This document shows positions 1 through 5,477 of a stretch of DNA of 5,477 nt, one piece after another. Position 1 is the stretch's first letter. The number at the start of each line of letters is the position of its first letter. A program made the translations under genes and the position numbers. This DNA is from Cyanobacteria bacterium UBA8156. Lineage in GTDB: Bacteria > Cyanobacteriota > Cyanobacteriia > Pseudanabaenales > Pseudanabaenaceae. Below the pieces are notes generated by a model, which searched no databases, was not told the origin of the DNA, and saw nothing but the letters and a program-made list of their open reading frames with translations. The stretch spans positions 1 to 5,477 of the forward strand of contig DMPD01000002.1 of assembly GCA_003456125.1 (NCBI GenBank), in the 5' to 3' direction.

Positions 1-28
1 GGCGGTAGAAGATGGAGTCGGTCTTCAT
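1..28 (-). CDS. Start of a DUF2887 / Rpn-family putative nuclease-transposase (partial)
   Basis: Only nine codons are present before the gene leaves the window on the left. They read MKTDSIFYR from an ATG at 28-26. This is the characteristic opening of the cyanobacterial DUF2887 proteins, now grouped with Rpn recombination-promoting nucleases of the PD-(D/E)XK fold, which usually begin M-K-T/R-D-S/T-I-F-Y-R/Q. The identification rests on that short peptide and on recall of the family; no catalytic residue is visible. No Shine-Dalgarno sequence is seen just upstream (bases 29-45 read on the minus strand), which is common in cyanobacteria. The gene points the same way as the kinase-GUN4 gene, about 690 bp away, so an operon is unlikely. 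A chance match of a short open frame remains possible. Confidence 0.55.
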
Positions 29-53
29 GGGGGCGATCGTAGCATGGCTATCC

Positions 54-76
54 CCCTCTCCCGCTCTGGGAGAGGG
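54..76. repeat. Perfect 9-bp inverted repeat, probable dispersed REP-like palindrome
   Basis: CCCTCTCCC (54-62) and GGGAGAGGG (68-76) are perfect reverse complements around the 5-base spacer GCTCT. The right flank continues CCGGGGGTGAGG. Read on the minus strand, this gives a CCTCACCCCCGG block before the palindrome, a layout I know from dispersed intergenic palindromes in many bacteria, including cyanobacteria. No T-run follows on either strand, so it is not a standard intrinsic terminator. It lies 25 bp upstream of the minus-strand start at 28, so it could fall in that gene's leader. Confidence 0.7.
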
Positions 77-138
77 CCGGGGGTGAGGTTAAGCCCCGAA
101 CGTTTTGGCATGTCCTAAAAGACCTGTTCACTGCGATC

Positions 139-348
139 AAAAGCGCCCTCGGGTTCGCCCCAACCGCACTGCAGTAGGTAAAAAGTGCACTCATGTTCGT
201 TCCAAGCGAACTGCAGTAGGTAAAAAGTGCACTCGGGTTCGTTTCAACCGCACCGCAGTAGGTAAAAAGTGCACTCGGGTTCGTTTCAACCGCACCGCAG
301 GAGGTAAAAAGCGCACTCACGTTCGTTTCAACCGAACCGCAGTCGGTA
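139..348. repeat. Tandem array of five 42-bp repeats
   Basis: Five head-to-tail units of exactly 42 bp start at 139, 181, 223, 265 and 307. Each opens with AAAAG[TC]GC[AC]CTC, has a middle block close to GTTCGTTTCAACCGCAC, and closes with GCAGTAGGTA or a near variant. Units 223 and 265 are almost identical; the outer units have diverged most. Degenerate partial copies flank the array (about 117-138 and from 349). Many units contain AGTGCACT and partial GTTCG/CGAAC dyads. Because 42 is a multiple of three, both strands stay open: the plus strand gives a basic 14-residue repeat like KKCTRVRFNRTAVG, and the minus strand gives one like NPSALFTYCGAVET. Substitutions between units fall at all codon positions, so I see no sign of selection on a protein. 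I regard the array as a non-coding minisatellite of unknown role. Confidence 0.85.
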
Positions 349-389
349 AAAGTTCTTATGCGACCCAGTCTACGCGGCGGTAGATGGCG

Positions 390-397
390 GCGATCGC
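390..397. repeat. HIP1 octamer GCGATCGC
   Basis: A perfect HIP1 palindrome, here within the 10-bp palindrome GGCGATCGCC. HIP1 is strongly over-represented in many cyanobacterial genomes. Other perfect copies in the window start at 2924, 3280 and 3990 (inside the exoprotein gene) and at 492. Confidence 0.9.
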
Positions 398-403
398 CAT
401 GGC

Positions 404-437
404 GACCGGCAAACCCCCTAGGGTGAGGGTACCGGTC
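404..437. repeat. Nested dyad: GACCGG...CCGGTC around CCCTAGGG
   Basis: Outer arms GACCGG (404-409) and CCGGTC (432-437) are perfect reverse complements. The interval between them contains the 8-bp palindrome CCCTAGGG (416-423), off-centre to the left. No T-run follows on either strand, so terminator function is not supported. It could form a hairpin or cruciform between the repeat array and the GUN4 stop, or be part of another dispersed element. Function unknown. Confidence 0.4.
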
Positions 438-491
438 GGTGGGTAATCCCGAAAGAATCCACGATCGCCTTCTTGGGTGAACGGTTCGACT

Positions 492-499
492 GCGATCGC
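492..499. repeat. HIP1 octamer GCGATCGC
   Basis: Perfect HIP1 palindrome. The string CGATCGCCTT occurs twice close together, at 464-473 and again from 494. Both lie in the region without an intact gene. Confidence 0.9.
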
Positions 500-717
500 C
501 TTTTGTGAAATCAGCAAGTATGCCTACAACGTGGGGACGGCGCAGTAGGCCGCAAACTTCTCGCCGCGAGCCAAGGATGCGATGAGGGAAATTTTACTGC
601 AAGGACAGAAAATGCCGATGCTGTCGTAGAAACCGTTGCTGTTACAGAACTTGAGGAAAGGGCTGAAGCGCTTATGTGCTACAGTTCAGATCTCTGCGCG
701 AGAAAAAAGAAACCACC

Positions 718-1245
718 TCACAACCGCCGCCATAACCAAATCAAATCCCACTTACAACCCCCTAACCACGGGAGATGTCCTGAGTATTTTTGCGGATTGG
801 CATAGTCGATCTCGCTTGTGTATCGCCATCCGTCGTACCCGGTGCCGCCCTGCCAGTTTACCCGCTGCCCGAACTTTTTCCAAGCCGCTTCGTTGGCTCC
901 GTAGTCGGGGCCGGGGCTGCCGCATTCTTGCCAGATCCGTTTCTGGACGCTGAAGCCCAGCTTGCCCTCGCTGTGCTGCACCCACAGGTTGTCAATCAAT
1001 TTCAGGTCTTCCCCCGGAAATTTTTGGATACTGTCTGCATCCAGCCATCCTTTACCCGTTCGGTTTGCTACCTTGAGCATGAGGGTGTGGGTCAGTTTGT
1101 CGGCTGCTTCCCATTGGCGGTTACGCAGGGCGCGGTCGAGTTCGCTGTAGTCGGTGCCTGTCGTTTGCGAGATAAGAGACTGGCTGGTAGCTTGCGACTG
1201 GCTTTTAGTTATGGTTTGTATCTTGAATTGAGGGGAGACGGCTGG
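718..1245 (-). CDS. GUN4 domain, C-terminal part of a frame-split kinase-GUN4 protein
   Basis: This frame encodes a nearly full GUN4 domain: TDYSELDRALRNRQW (1155-1111), then MLKVANR, GWLDADSIQKFP, DLKLIDNLW, GFSVQKRI and GHLPWLGG, ending with the stop at 720-718. GUN4 proteins bind porphyrins; the stand-alone protein activates Mg-chelatase in chlorophyll synthesis, while GUN4 domains fused to kinases have no settled function. The frame is open from 1329 but has no ATG, GTG or TTG before the ATG at 1080. Starting there would lose about 25 residues of the domain, including its first helices. The upstream part in this frame (PQTPPAVSPQF..., then Gln/Ser/Thr-rich) looks like an interdomain linker. 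I therefore infer that it was joined to the kinase just upstream and is now one frame off. The left boundary of the coding part (about 1245) is my estimate of where the frame changes. The usual FPCEDL motif reads FPGEDL, losing its cysteine. Alternatives are a truncated stand-alone protein from 1080, or a sequencing error. Confidence 0.8.
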   Translation of the reverse strand, partial: PAVSPQFKIQTITKSQSQATSQSLISQTTGTDYSELDRALRNRQWEAADKLTHTLMLKVANRTGKGWLDADSIQKFPGEDLKLIDNLWVQHSEGKLGFSVQKRIWQECGSPGPDYGANEAAWKKFGQRVNWQGGTGYDGWRYTSEIDYANPQKYSGHLPWLGGCKWDLIWLWRRL

Positions 1246-2123
1246 GGGAGTTTGAGGTGTTCTGGCTGGGATAATTCGGCCACAACTGCCTTTGCCGAGC
1301 CGTAGCGCCTGGAAACCGGCAACAGCATCTTATCCAGCACGCCGCTCAGTTCCTGCCCAACCGTTTTTCCTGCCAAATAATCCCGCCACACCCACGCATC
1401 ATCCAGGTCTTTGAGGTCAAAGGGGTTGACCCCTGTGAGTAGATGAATGCAGGTTACCCCCAGGCTGTACAGATCGCTGGCATGTATAGCCTTCCCCCGC
1501 GTTTGTTCCGGCGCGGTGTATTCCGCACTGCCGATGACCGTCCCTGTTTTTGGCATGGCGGTCAGGCTGGCTTGCTTGGCCGCGCCAAAATCCACCAACA
1601 CCAGCTTGCGATCTTGCTGTCGCCGAATGATGTTGGCAGGTTTGATGTCCCGATGAATCACTTGGTTTTGGTGGATGAAGTCCAATACGGGCAGAACATC
1701 CAGCAACAGTTCCCGAATCTTGGTCTCGTCGAAGGCTCCTTCGGCTTTAAGTTCCTTTTCTAAGTCTTGCCCGTCGATGAATTCTTGCACCAAGAATTGC
1801 TGCCCGTTTTGTTGGCAGTGGGCATACAGCGCCGGGATTTGGGGATGATTGCCCAGGTTGTCGAGTTGTACCGCTTCTGCTTCAAACAATTCAGCGGCTT
1901 TGGCTTGGCCGGGGCCGAGGTAAGAAAACTGCTTGATCACACAGCGGGGTTTCGAGGGTTTGGCTTCGTCTTGGGCAAGATAGGTGACTCCAAAACCGCC
2001 CTGTCCCAAAATCCGTAGGGCGCGGTAGCGCTGGAGCAATTGCAGGGCGCTGCCGCATTTCACGCAGAATTTACCATCTTCGGCATTGACGTGCTGGCAT
2101 TGGGGGTTCAGACAAATCGCCAT
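1209..2123 (-). CDS. Zinc-ribbon Ser/Thr protein kinase (Hanks type), N-terminal part of a kinase-GUN4 fusion
   Basis: The 304-residue protein opens with a four-cysteine zinc-ribbon-like motif (Cys4, Cys9, Cys20, Cys23), typical of a large cyanobacterial kinase family and supporting the ATG at 2123. The kinase domain spans about residues 33-285 and looks catalytically complete: glycine loop GQGGFGV (40-46), ATP-binding VIK Lys64, likely alpha-C Glu83, HRDIKPAN (157-164) with catalytic Asp159, DFG (178-180), GSAEYTAPE activation segment (198-206) and SDLYSLG (216-222). It ends in the RRYGSAKAV block that usually closes such domains. It should phosphorylate Ser/Thr of unknown cytoplasmic targets; no membrane segment is visible. 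After residue about 285 the frame runs through a short Pro-rich tail and stops at 1211-1209, while a GUN4 domain continues in the -1 frame. The tail is probably read out of frame, with the change near the C5 run (1248-1244 on the minus strand). No Shine-Dalgarno sequence is evident upstream. The exoprotein gene diverges 135 bp away. Confidence 0.93.
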   Translation of the reverse strand: MAICLNPQCQHVNAEDGKFCVKCGSALQLLQRYRALRILGQGGFGVTYLAQDEAKPSKPRCVIKQFSYLGPGQAKAAELFEAEAVQLDNLGNHPQIPALYAHCQQNGQQFLVQEFIDGQDLEKELKAEGAFDETKIRELLLDVLPVLDFIHQNQVIHRDIKPANIIRRQQDRKLVLVDFGAAKQASLTAMPKTGTVIGSAEYTAPEQTRGKAIHASDLYSLGVTCIHLLTGVNPFDLKDLDDAWVWRDYLAGKTVGQELSGVLDKMLLPVSRRYGSAKAVVAELSQPEHLKLPQPSPLNSRYKP

Positions 2124-2202
2124 GAGCGCCGGAGGGAGACTGACAATTAAAATCTTACGTCAAGGGTGGGGCGCTCTATGGAAATCCAGGCTTTGGATCA
2201 TG

Positions 2203-2216
2203 GCCTCGTCCGAGGC
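2203..2216. promoter_or_regulatory. 14-bp dyad in the divergent intergenic region, possible operator
   Basis: GCCTCG (2203-2208) and CGAGGC (2211-2216) are perfect reverse complements separated by TC. The dyad sits just upstream of the candidate -10 box of the plus-strand exoprotein gene, where the -35 region would fall, and about 80 bp upstream of the kinase start. A protein bound here could affect both genes. I do not recognise it as a known regulator's site, and 6-bp arms could arise by chance in GC-rich DNA. Confidence 0.3.
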
Positions 2217-2223
2217 TTTCCGG

Positions 2224-2229
2224 TACAAT
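2224..2229 (+). promoter_or_regulatory. Candidate -10 box (TACAAT) for the exoprotein gene
   Basis: TACAAT matches five of six bases of the sigma-70 consensus and lies 29 bp before the ATG at 2259, giving a plausible short leader. No good TTGACA-like -35 is found at 16-18 bp, so the promoter would need an activator or is weak. GGGA at 2247-2250, 8 bases before the ATG, is the likely ribosome binding site. On the other strand, TTGACG (2163-2158) could be a -35 element for the kinase, but no clear -10 follows at normal spacing. Confidence 0.4.
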
Positions 2230-2258
2230 GACCGCAACGGTTGTCCGGGAAAAAAGCC

Positions 2259-5200
2259 ATGCGGTGGATGTATCTGGTGCGGTTGACGTTGGTCTCGTGG
2301 CTGGTCACCCTCTCCCATACCCTGGGGGCAGTCCAGGCTTCCCCCATCCAACCGGACGGCACCACCGCCACCCAAGTGCAAGGCAACCAGATTGTGCCGG
2401 TCGGTGCCGGCACCGTGCGGGGCACCAACCTCTACCACAGTTTCGATCGCTTCCACGTCAATCCGGAAGGGGCCGTATTTGGCACCGGCGCTTCCAGCGT
2501 CAACGGGACGCAAATCCAAAACATTCTGAACCGGGTGACCGGGGGTGACCCCTCAGTGATTTTGGGCACCCTCCAAAGCCGGCAGGCTTTCCCCAATGCC
2601 AACCTGTGGTTGATGAATCCCAACGGTTTGGTGTTCGGAGCTGGGGCCCGGCTGGATGTGGGCGGCTCTTTCTTTGGCACCACGGCCACCGGCATTGGTT
2701 TTGCCAACGGGGATATTTTCCAGGCGGTGAAGGATGCTTCTTTTTCCGCCGGCCAGCCCCAAACGTTGCGTTTTGGCGTGGCTACCCCGGCCCCCTTGGT
2801 CAACGAAGGTTCGCTTCAGGCTAAAGGGGTATACCTCAGCGGCGGTACGGTACTCAGTACGGGTCAGGTCACCGGCGAGCAAGTCTCGGTCTTGGCCGCG
2901 GCTGGCGGAAGCCAGGTGGAGTTGCGATCGCCCGATGCCGTGTTGGGGCTGGCGGTGCAAACGGCGGTGGTGCCGACCGACTGGCAAGGTCGCATCGCCG
3001 AATTGCCGGACTTGGCGCAGCAATTGACGGGGCCTGTATCTCCTTTGGCCACCCCCGGCACGGCGGTGGTGGCCGGCGAAATTCAGGGGCAGCGGGTGGG
3101 GGTATTTGGCGAACGGGTAGCCGTCACCGGCGACATTCAGGCCCCCCAAGGCACCGTGCACATCGGCGGCAACTTTCAGGGACGGGGGCCCGCCCCCAAC
3201 GCCGCCCAGGCCTTGGTCACGGGTCAAATAGATGTGAGTGCTGAGGAGCGGGGCCACGGCGGCGAAGCGGTGATCTGGAGCGATCGCACCACCCAGTTCA
3301 CCGGTCAAATCGCGGCGCGGGGAGGTGCCAACAGCGGCGATGGCGGCTTGGTGGAAGTTTCCAGCAAGGGGTATTTAGATTTTCAGGGGGCGGTGGATAC
3401 CCGTGCCCCCCAAGGACAAACCGGCACCCTTTTGCTCGATCCCACCACGATTTCGGTGGTTGCCTCACCACCGGCCAATGCCACGCTGGGGAACGCGGCC
3501 AACTTTGCCAACCCCAACAGCGATGGCTCCGAGTCGCGGATTTTGAACACCCTGATCAACGGTGCCACCAGCAATGTGGAATTGCAGGCCAGTGAGTTCG
3601 TATTCATTTCGGCTCCCATCAACATCACCGCCAGCGGTATTGGTCTCACGGCACGGGCCGGGAACGGAATCACCGTTGATGCCAACATCACCACCAACAA
3701 CGGCAATTTGCTGTTTTCCGCCGGCAACGATCCCATTGTGCCCCCAACGCCTGTGCAAAGCGGTGTGGCTTTTAGCGACGGCGTGGAGATCGCCACCAAC
3801 GGTGGCAGTTTTACCGTCAATGGACGCAACAACGACTCAGATATCGCGGTGCGGTTCAACGGCAGCAGCAGCGGCATTCAGGTATTAACCAGCGGTGGCA
3901 ACATCGCGATCAACGGCATCCCCTCTCTCAACAACATTGGGGGCGTAAGTGCCGGCAATACCACCCTGAACTCGGGGGGGGGAACCATCGCGATCGCCGG
4001 TCAAGGGTCGGAGGGGATTGGTTTCTTTAATTCCCAGGTGACGTCGGAGGCAGGCAACATCACCTTCAACGGTACCGGCACTGACGGTCAGGGGATATTG
4101 CTCAGCGGCACCAGTCTCACCACCACCACCGGCAATGTAACGGCGATCGGGGAGGGGGGTGGAGTTTTTCTCAATAGCGATGGCATTGTCCTCGAGACCG
4201 GCAGCGTCCAAAGCGGGAGTGGCAATCTAACCTTTACCGGCACCAGCAACGGCACCAACTTCGGCGGCAACGGCATTCAGCTGCAAAACATGACGGTGGC
4301 AACCGGTGGCACAGGCACCTTGCAAATGTTGGGGACAGGCTCCATCGACAATGTTGCCAGCAAGGGGATTTCCCTGGGCAGTGGGTCTTTGGTACGTACT
4401 CAAAACGGGAATCTGGAATTGCAGGGAGTGGGGCGATCGTCCGGGGGCAACAGCGACGGGGTAGGAGTCGCCGTCGGGGCAACGGTGACCACCACCGGCA
4501 GCGGGGAAGTGCAGGTAGAGGGAGAAGCCGTGAATGGACTGGGGGTTTTGGTGGGTGGCACCCTCAGCACCGCCAATCAGAAAATCGACCTTCAGGCCCC
4601 CAGCGGCGGCATCGGCATCACCGGCACCCTGAACAGCGGTACGGGCGAAGTGGTGTTGGCGGCCAACAACAGCCTGAGCGTTGCGGGCAGCGTAAACACC
4701 ACCAACACCGTGACGATCGCCCCGTTGCTATCCGGGCGGGGCATTTCTTTGGGGGTGTTTTTACCAAACACCTTGCAAGTAGGAACCTTGAGCGGCTTGG
4801 GGGCTGGCATTGAGGAACTGGTATTCAACAGCGGTACCGGCATCATCACCAGCAACGGATTTTCTGTAACACCGAATGTGCGGTTCCGCGGTAGTGAATT
4901 TCGGACAGAAGGAGCCGCTACCGTTGGCAGCAGAGGAATCGTGGTGGATAGCCCAGCGCGCCTCGCCACCAATTTGCAGGCCACCGATGATATTGAACTC
5001 AGAGGCAACGTGGTCATTGCCCAAACTGCGGTCACGGTACAGAGCGGGGCCGGCGGCATTGAGATTACGGGCAACGTGAATGGAGCGACGGCGGGAGCCA
5101 ACAACCTCACCCTCAATGCGTTGGCCGTGAACCTCAGTGGCAATTTGGGAGCAGGCACCCGCCTCGGCAATGTGGCTGTGGGTTCTGGGGGTACCGTATT

Positions 5201-5477
5201 GCTGAACCAAGTGCAAAGCACTTCTCTTTCTGTAAGTACACCCCAAAACATCACTGTGGCCGGCGCAGTGAACACCAACGGGATCGGCGGTGTGAGCTTA
5301 ACGGGGGGCGCGATTGCGATCCAACAGGAGCTCACGGCGACCGGGGGAGGAGGTTTGAGTGTGAACAACACGGGTACCCTTACCGTAGCTAGCAGTGCTC
5401 CGGTAACGGTGGCGGGAAACCTTACCCAAGCCGGCGGTGGCAACGTTCAAGTGGCGGGCAGTCTGAGGGCCAGCGGC
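2259..5477 (+). CDS. Two-partner-secretion haemagglutinin-like exoprotein (TpsA), 3' end outside the window
   Basis: One frame runs 1073 codons from the ATG at 2259 to the window edge without a stop. Residues 1-27 look like a Sec signal peptide: Arg2, a hydrophobic core and an AVQA cleavage site before Ser28. The TPS/haemagglutination-activity domain follows (about 35-150) with the hallmarks NLYHSFDRF (57-65), NILNRVTGG and NPNGLVFG (120-127). A second conserved block, GGEAVIWSD (334-342) through GTLLLDPTT (to about 396), is common in FHA-like proteins. The rest is Gly/Asn/Thr/Ser/Val-rich with degenerate strand-turn repeats, as expected of a right-handed beta-helix. I found no Cys codon and very few Lys, typical of secreted TPS cargo. 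The TPS domain should guide export through an outer-membrane TpsB (FhaC/ShlB-type) pore, not encoded here. The likely role is a surface or secreted adhesin; substrate and C-terminal cargo are unknown. ATG 2268 and TTG 2241 are alternative in-frame starts; an in-frame TGA at 2229-2231 limits any extension. Large minus-strand open frames opposite it are shadows. Confidence 0.93.
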   Translation, partial: MRWMYLVRLTLVSWLVTLSHTLGAVQASPIQPDGTTATQVQGNQIVPVGAGTVRGTNLYHSFDRFHVNPEGAVFGTGASSVNGTQIQNILNRVTGGDPSVILGTLQSRQAFPNANLWLMNPNGLVFGAGARLDVGGSFFGTTATGIGFANGDIFQAVKDASFSAGQPQTLRFGVATPAPLVNEGSLQAKGVYLSGGTVLSTGQVTGEQVSVLAAAGGSQVELRSPDAVLGLAVQTAVVPTDWQGRIAELPDLAQQLTGPVSPLATPGTAVVAGEIQGQRVGVFGERVAVTGDIQAPQGTVHIGGNFQGRGPAPNAAQALVTGQIDVSAEERGHGGEAVIWSDRTTQFTGQIAARGGANSGDGGLVEVSSKGYLDFQGAVDTRAPQGQTGTLLLDPTTISVVASPPANATLGNAANFANPNSDGSESRILNTLINGATSNVELQASEFVFISAPINITASGIGLTARAGNGITVDANITTNNGNLLFSAGNDPIVPPTPVQSGVAFSDGVEIATNGGSFTVNGRNNDSDIAVRFNGSSSGIQVLTSGGNIAINGIPSLNNIGGVSAGNTTLNSGGGTIAIAGQGSEGIGFFNSQVTSEAGNITFNGTGTDGQGILLSGTSLTTTTGNVTAIGEGGGVFLNSDGIVLETGSVQSGSGNLTFTGTSNGTNFGGNGIQLQNMTVATGGTGTLQMLGTGSIDNVASKGISLGSGSLVRTQNGNLELQGVGRSSGGNSDGVGVAVGATVTTTGSGEVQVEGEAVNGLGVLVGGTLSTANQKIDLQAPSGGIGITGTLNSGTGEVVLAANNSLSVAGSVNTTNTVTIAPLLSGRGISLGVFLPNTLQVGTLSGLGAGIEELVFNSGTGIITSNGFSVTPNVRFRGSEFRTEGAATVGSRGIVVDSPARLATNLQATDDIELRGNVVIAQTAVTVQSGAGGIEITGNVNGATAGANNLTLNALAVNLSGNLGAGTRLGNVAVGSGGTVLLNQVQSTSLSVSTPQNITVAGAVNTNGIGGVSLTGGAIAIQQELTATGGGGLSVNNTGTLTVASSAPVTVAGNLTQAGGGNVQVAGSLRASG
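3974..3982 (+). repeat. Homopolymer of nine G inside the exoprotein gene
   Basis: The run is read TCG GGG GGG GGA ACC in frame (about residues 572-576). It is much longer than any other G run I saw in the gene, where four or five is typical. Losing one G brings a TGA at 4039-4041 and gaining one brings a TAA at 4028-4030, each truncating the protein near residue 590, after the TPS domain. Such tracts can vary by slipped-strand mispairing. Synonymous glycine codons were available, so the run is not required by the protein. Confidence 0.85.
4038..4720 (+). repeat. Degenerate beta-helix repeats encoded in the exoprotein gene
   Basis: Residues about 594-820 show roughly seven divergent units of about 22-40 residues, each a variant of 'T..GN(L/I/V)T(F/L).G.G....GI.L..GS.(V/L).T'. 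Examples are GNITFNGTGTDGQGILL, GNLTFTGTSNG...GNGIQL, GNLELQGVG...SDGVGVAV and GEVQVEGEAVNGLGVLV. The conserved Gly and alternating hydrophobic positions fit successive coils of a beta-helix. The DNA copies are too diverged to be recent duplications. Unit boundaries are my estimate by eye. Confidence 0.55.

Larger units (their letters stand above)
384..717. other. Intergenic stretch with no intact gene; possible decayed reading frame at 524-685
   Basis: No convincing gene, tRNA or terminator is seen here. On the minus strand, 685-524 is open for 53 codons between two stops and reads protein-like, including NGFYDSIGIFCP and a tail RGEKFAAYCAVPTL before the TAG at 526-524. It has no ATG or GTG, and its only TTG codons are near the end, so it cannot start as written. 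On the opposite strand 509-805 is also open, with an acidic stretch (AVVETVAVTELEERAEAL) at about 605-670, but it lacks a start before that part and runs into the GUN4 gene. Either could be a gene remnant or a conserved repeat; I recognise neither with confidence. A T-rich run on the minus strand (about 712-703) just after the GUN4 stop has no hairpin before it. Confidence 0.35.

Noticed and set aside
54..76. Intrinsic terminator
   Set aside because: The hairpin is strong, but neither strand has a T-run after it.
139..348. CRISPR array
   Set aside because: The 42-bp units are contiguous, with no unique spacers between repeats and no cas genes nearby.
105..383. 92-residue basic repeat protein translated from the 42-bp array
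   Set aside because: No ribosome binding site or conserved flanks are seen, both strands are equally open, and unit differences are not biased to third positions. Kept only as a possibility in the findings.
636..953. 105-residue plus-strand open frame
   Set aside because: Most of it is antisense to the GUN4 domain; the Arg/Ser-rich end is typical of a shadow frame.
1209..1250. Programmed -1 frameshift joining kinase and GUN4
   Set aside because: No canonical slippery heptamer in the kinase frame and no obvious downstream stem-loop; a simple one-base loss explains it better.
790..1305. 171-residue open frame on the plus strand opposite GUN4 and the kinase end
   Set aside because: It lies antisense to clearly conserved GUN4 sequence, and its translation shows no family features.
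4592..5443. 283-residue minus-strand open frame (also 2553-3308 and 3383-3877)
   Set aside because: All are antisense shadows of the continuous TPS exoprotein frame; their Pro/Leu/Val-rich or Arg/His-rich content is the complement of Gly/Asn/Thr codons.

Overview
The window looks cyanobacterial. It carries five perfect copies of the HIP1 octamer GCGATCGC (starting at 390, 492, 2924, 3280 and 3990) plus several one-off copies, where chance predicts far fewer than one in 5.5 kb. Its gene content also fits: a four-cysteine Ser/Thr kinase of the cyanobacterial type, a GUN4 domain, and a two-partner-secretion (TPS) haemagglutinin-like exoprotein. The base composition looks moderately GC-rich. I cannot name the genus.

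Layout. Bases 1-28 (minus strand) are the first nine codons of a gene running off the left edge; they match the usual start of cyanobacterial DUF2887/Rpn-type proteins. Bases 29-717 hold no convincing intact gene. This stretch contains a 9-bp-arm palindrome (54-76), five tandem copies of a 42-bp repeat (139-348), a nested dyad (404-437), two HIP1 sites, and a short stretch (524-685) that reads like the tail of a decayed gene.

Bases 718-2123 (minus strand) encode a zinc-ribbon Ser/Thr kinase followed by a GUN4 domain in a different frame. The kinase frame stops at 1209. The GUN4 frame is open from 1329 to 718, but its domain begins before any usable start codon. The simplest reading is one kinase-GUN4 fusion gene broken by a one-base loss in the linker, or a sequencing error there.

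A 135-bp divergent intergenic region (2124-2258) separates the kinase from a large plus-strand gene. That gene is open without a stop from 2259 to the right edge (1073 codons). It encodes a signal peptide, a TPS/haemagglutination-activity domain and a long Gly/Asn/Thr-rich, apparently Cys-free beta-helix region. Its TpsB pore partner and its C-terminus lie outside the window. A run of nine G inside the gene (3974-3982) is a candidate slippage site, since either a +1 or a -1 shift brings a stop within about 25 codons.

I see no sequence evidence that the kinase-GUN4 gene and the exoprotein act in one pathway; they share only a divergent promoter region. No new system is demonstrated. The best leads are the split kinase-GUN4 frame, the G9 tract in a surface-protein gene, and the 42-bp repeat array.
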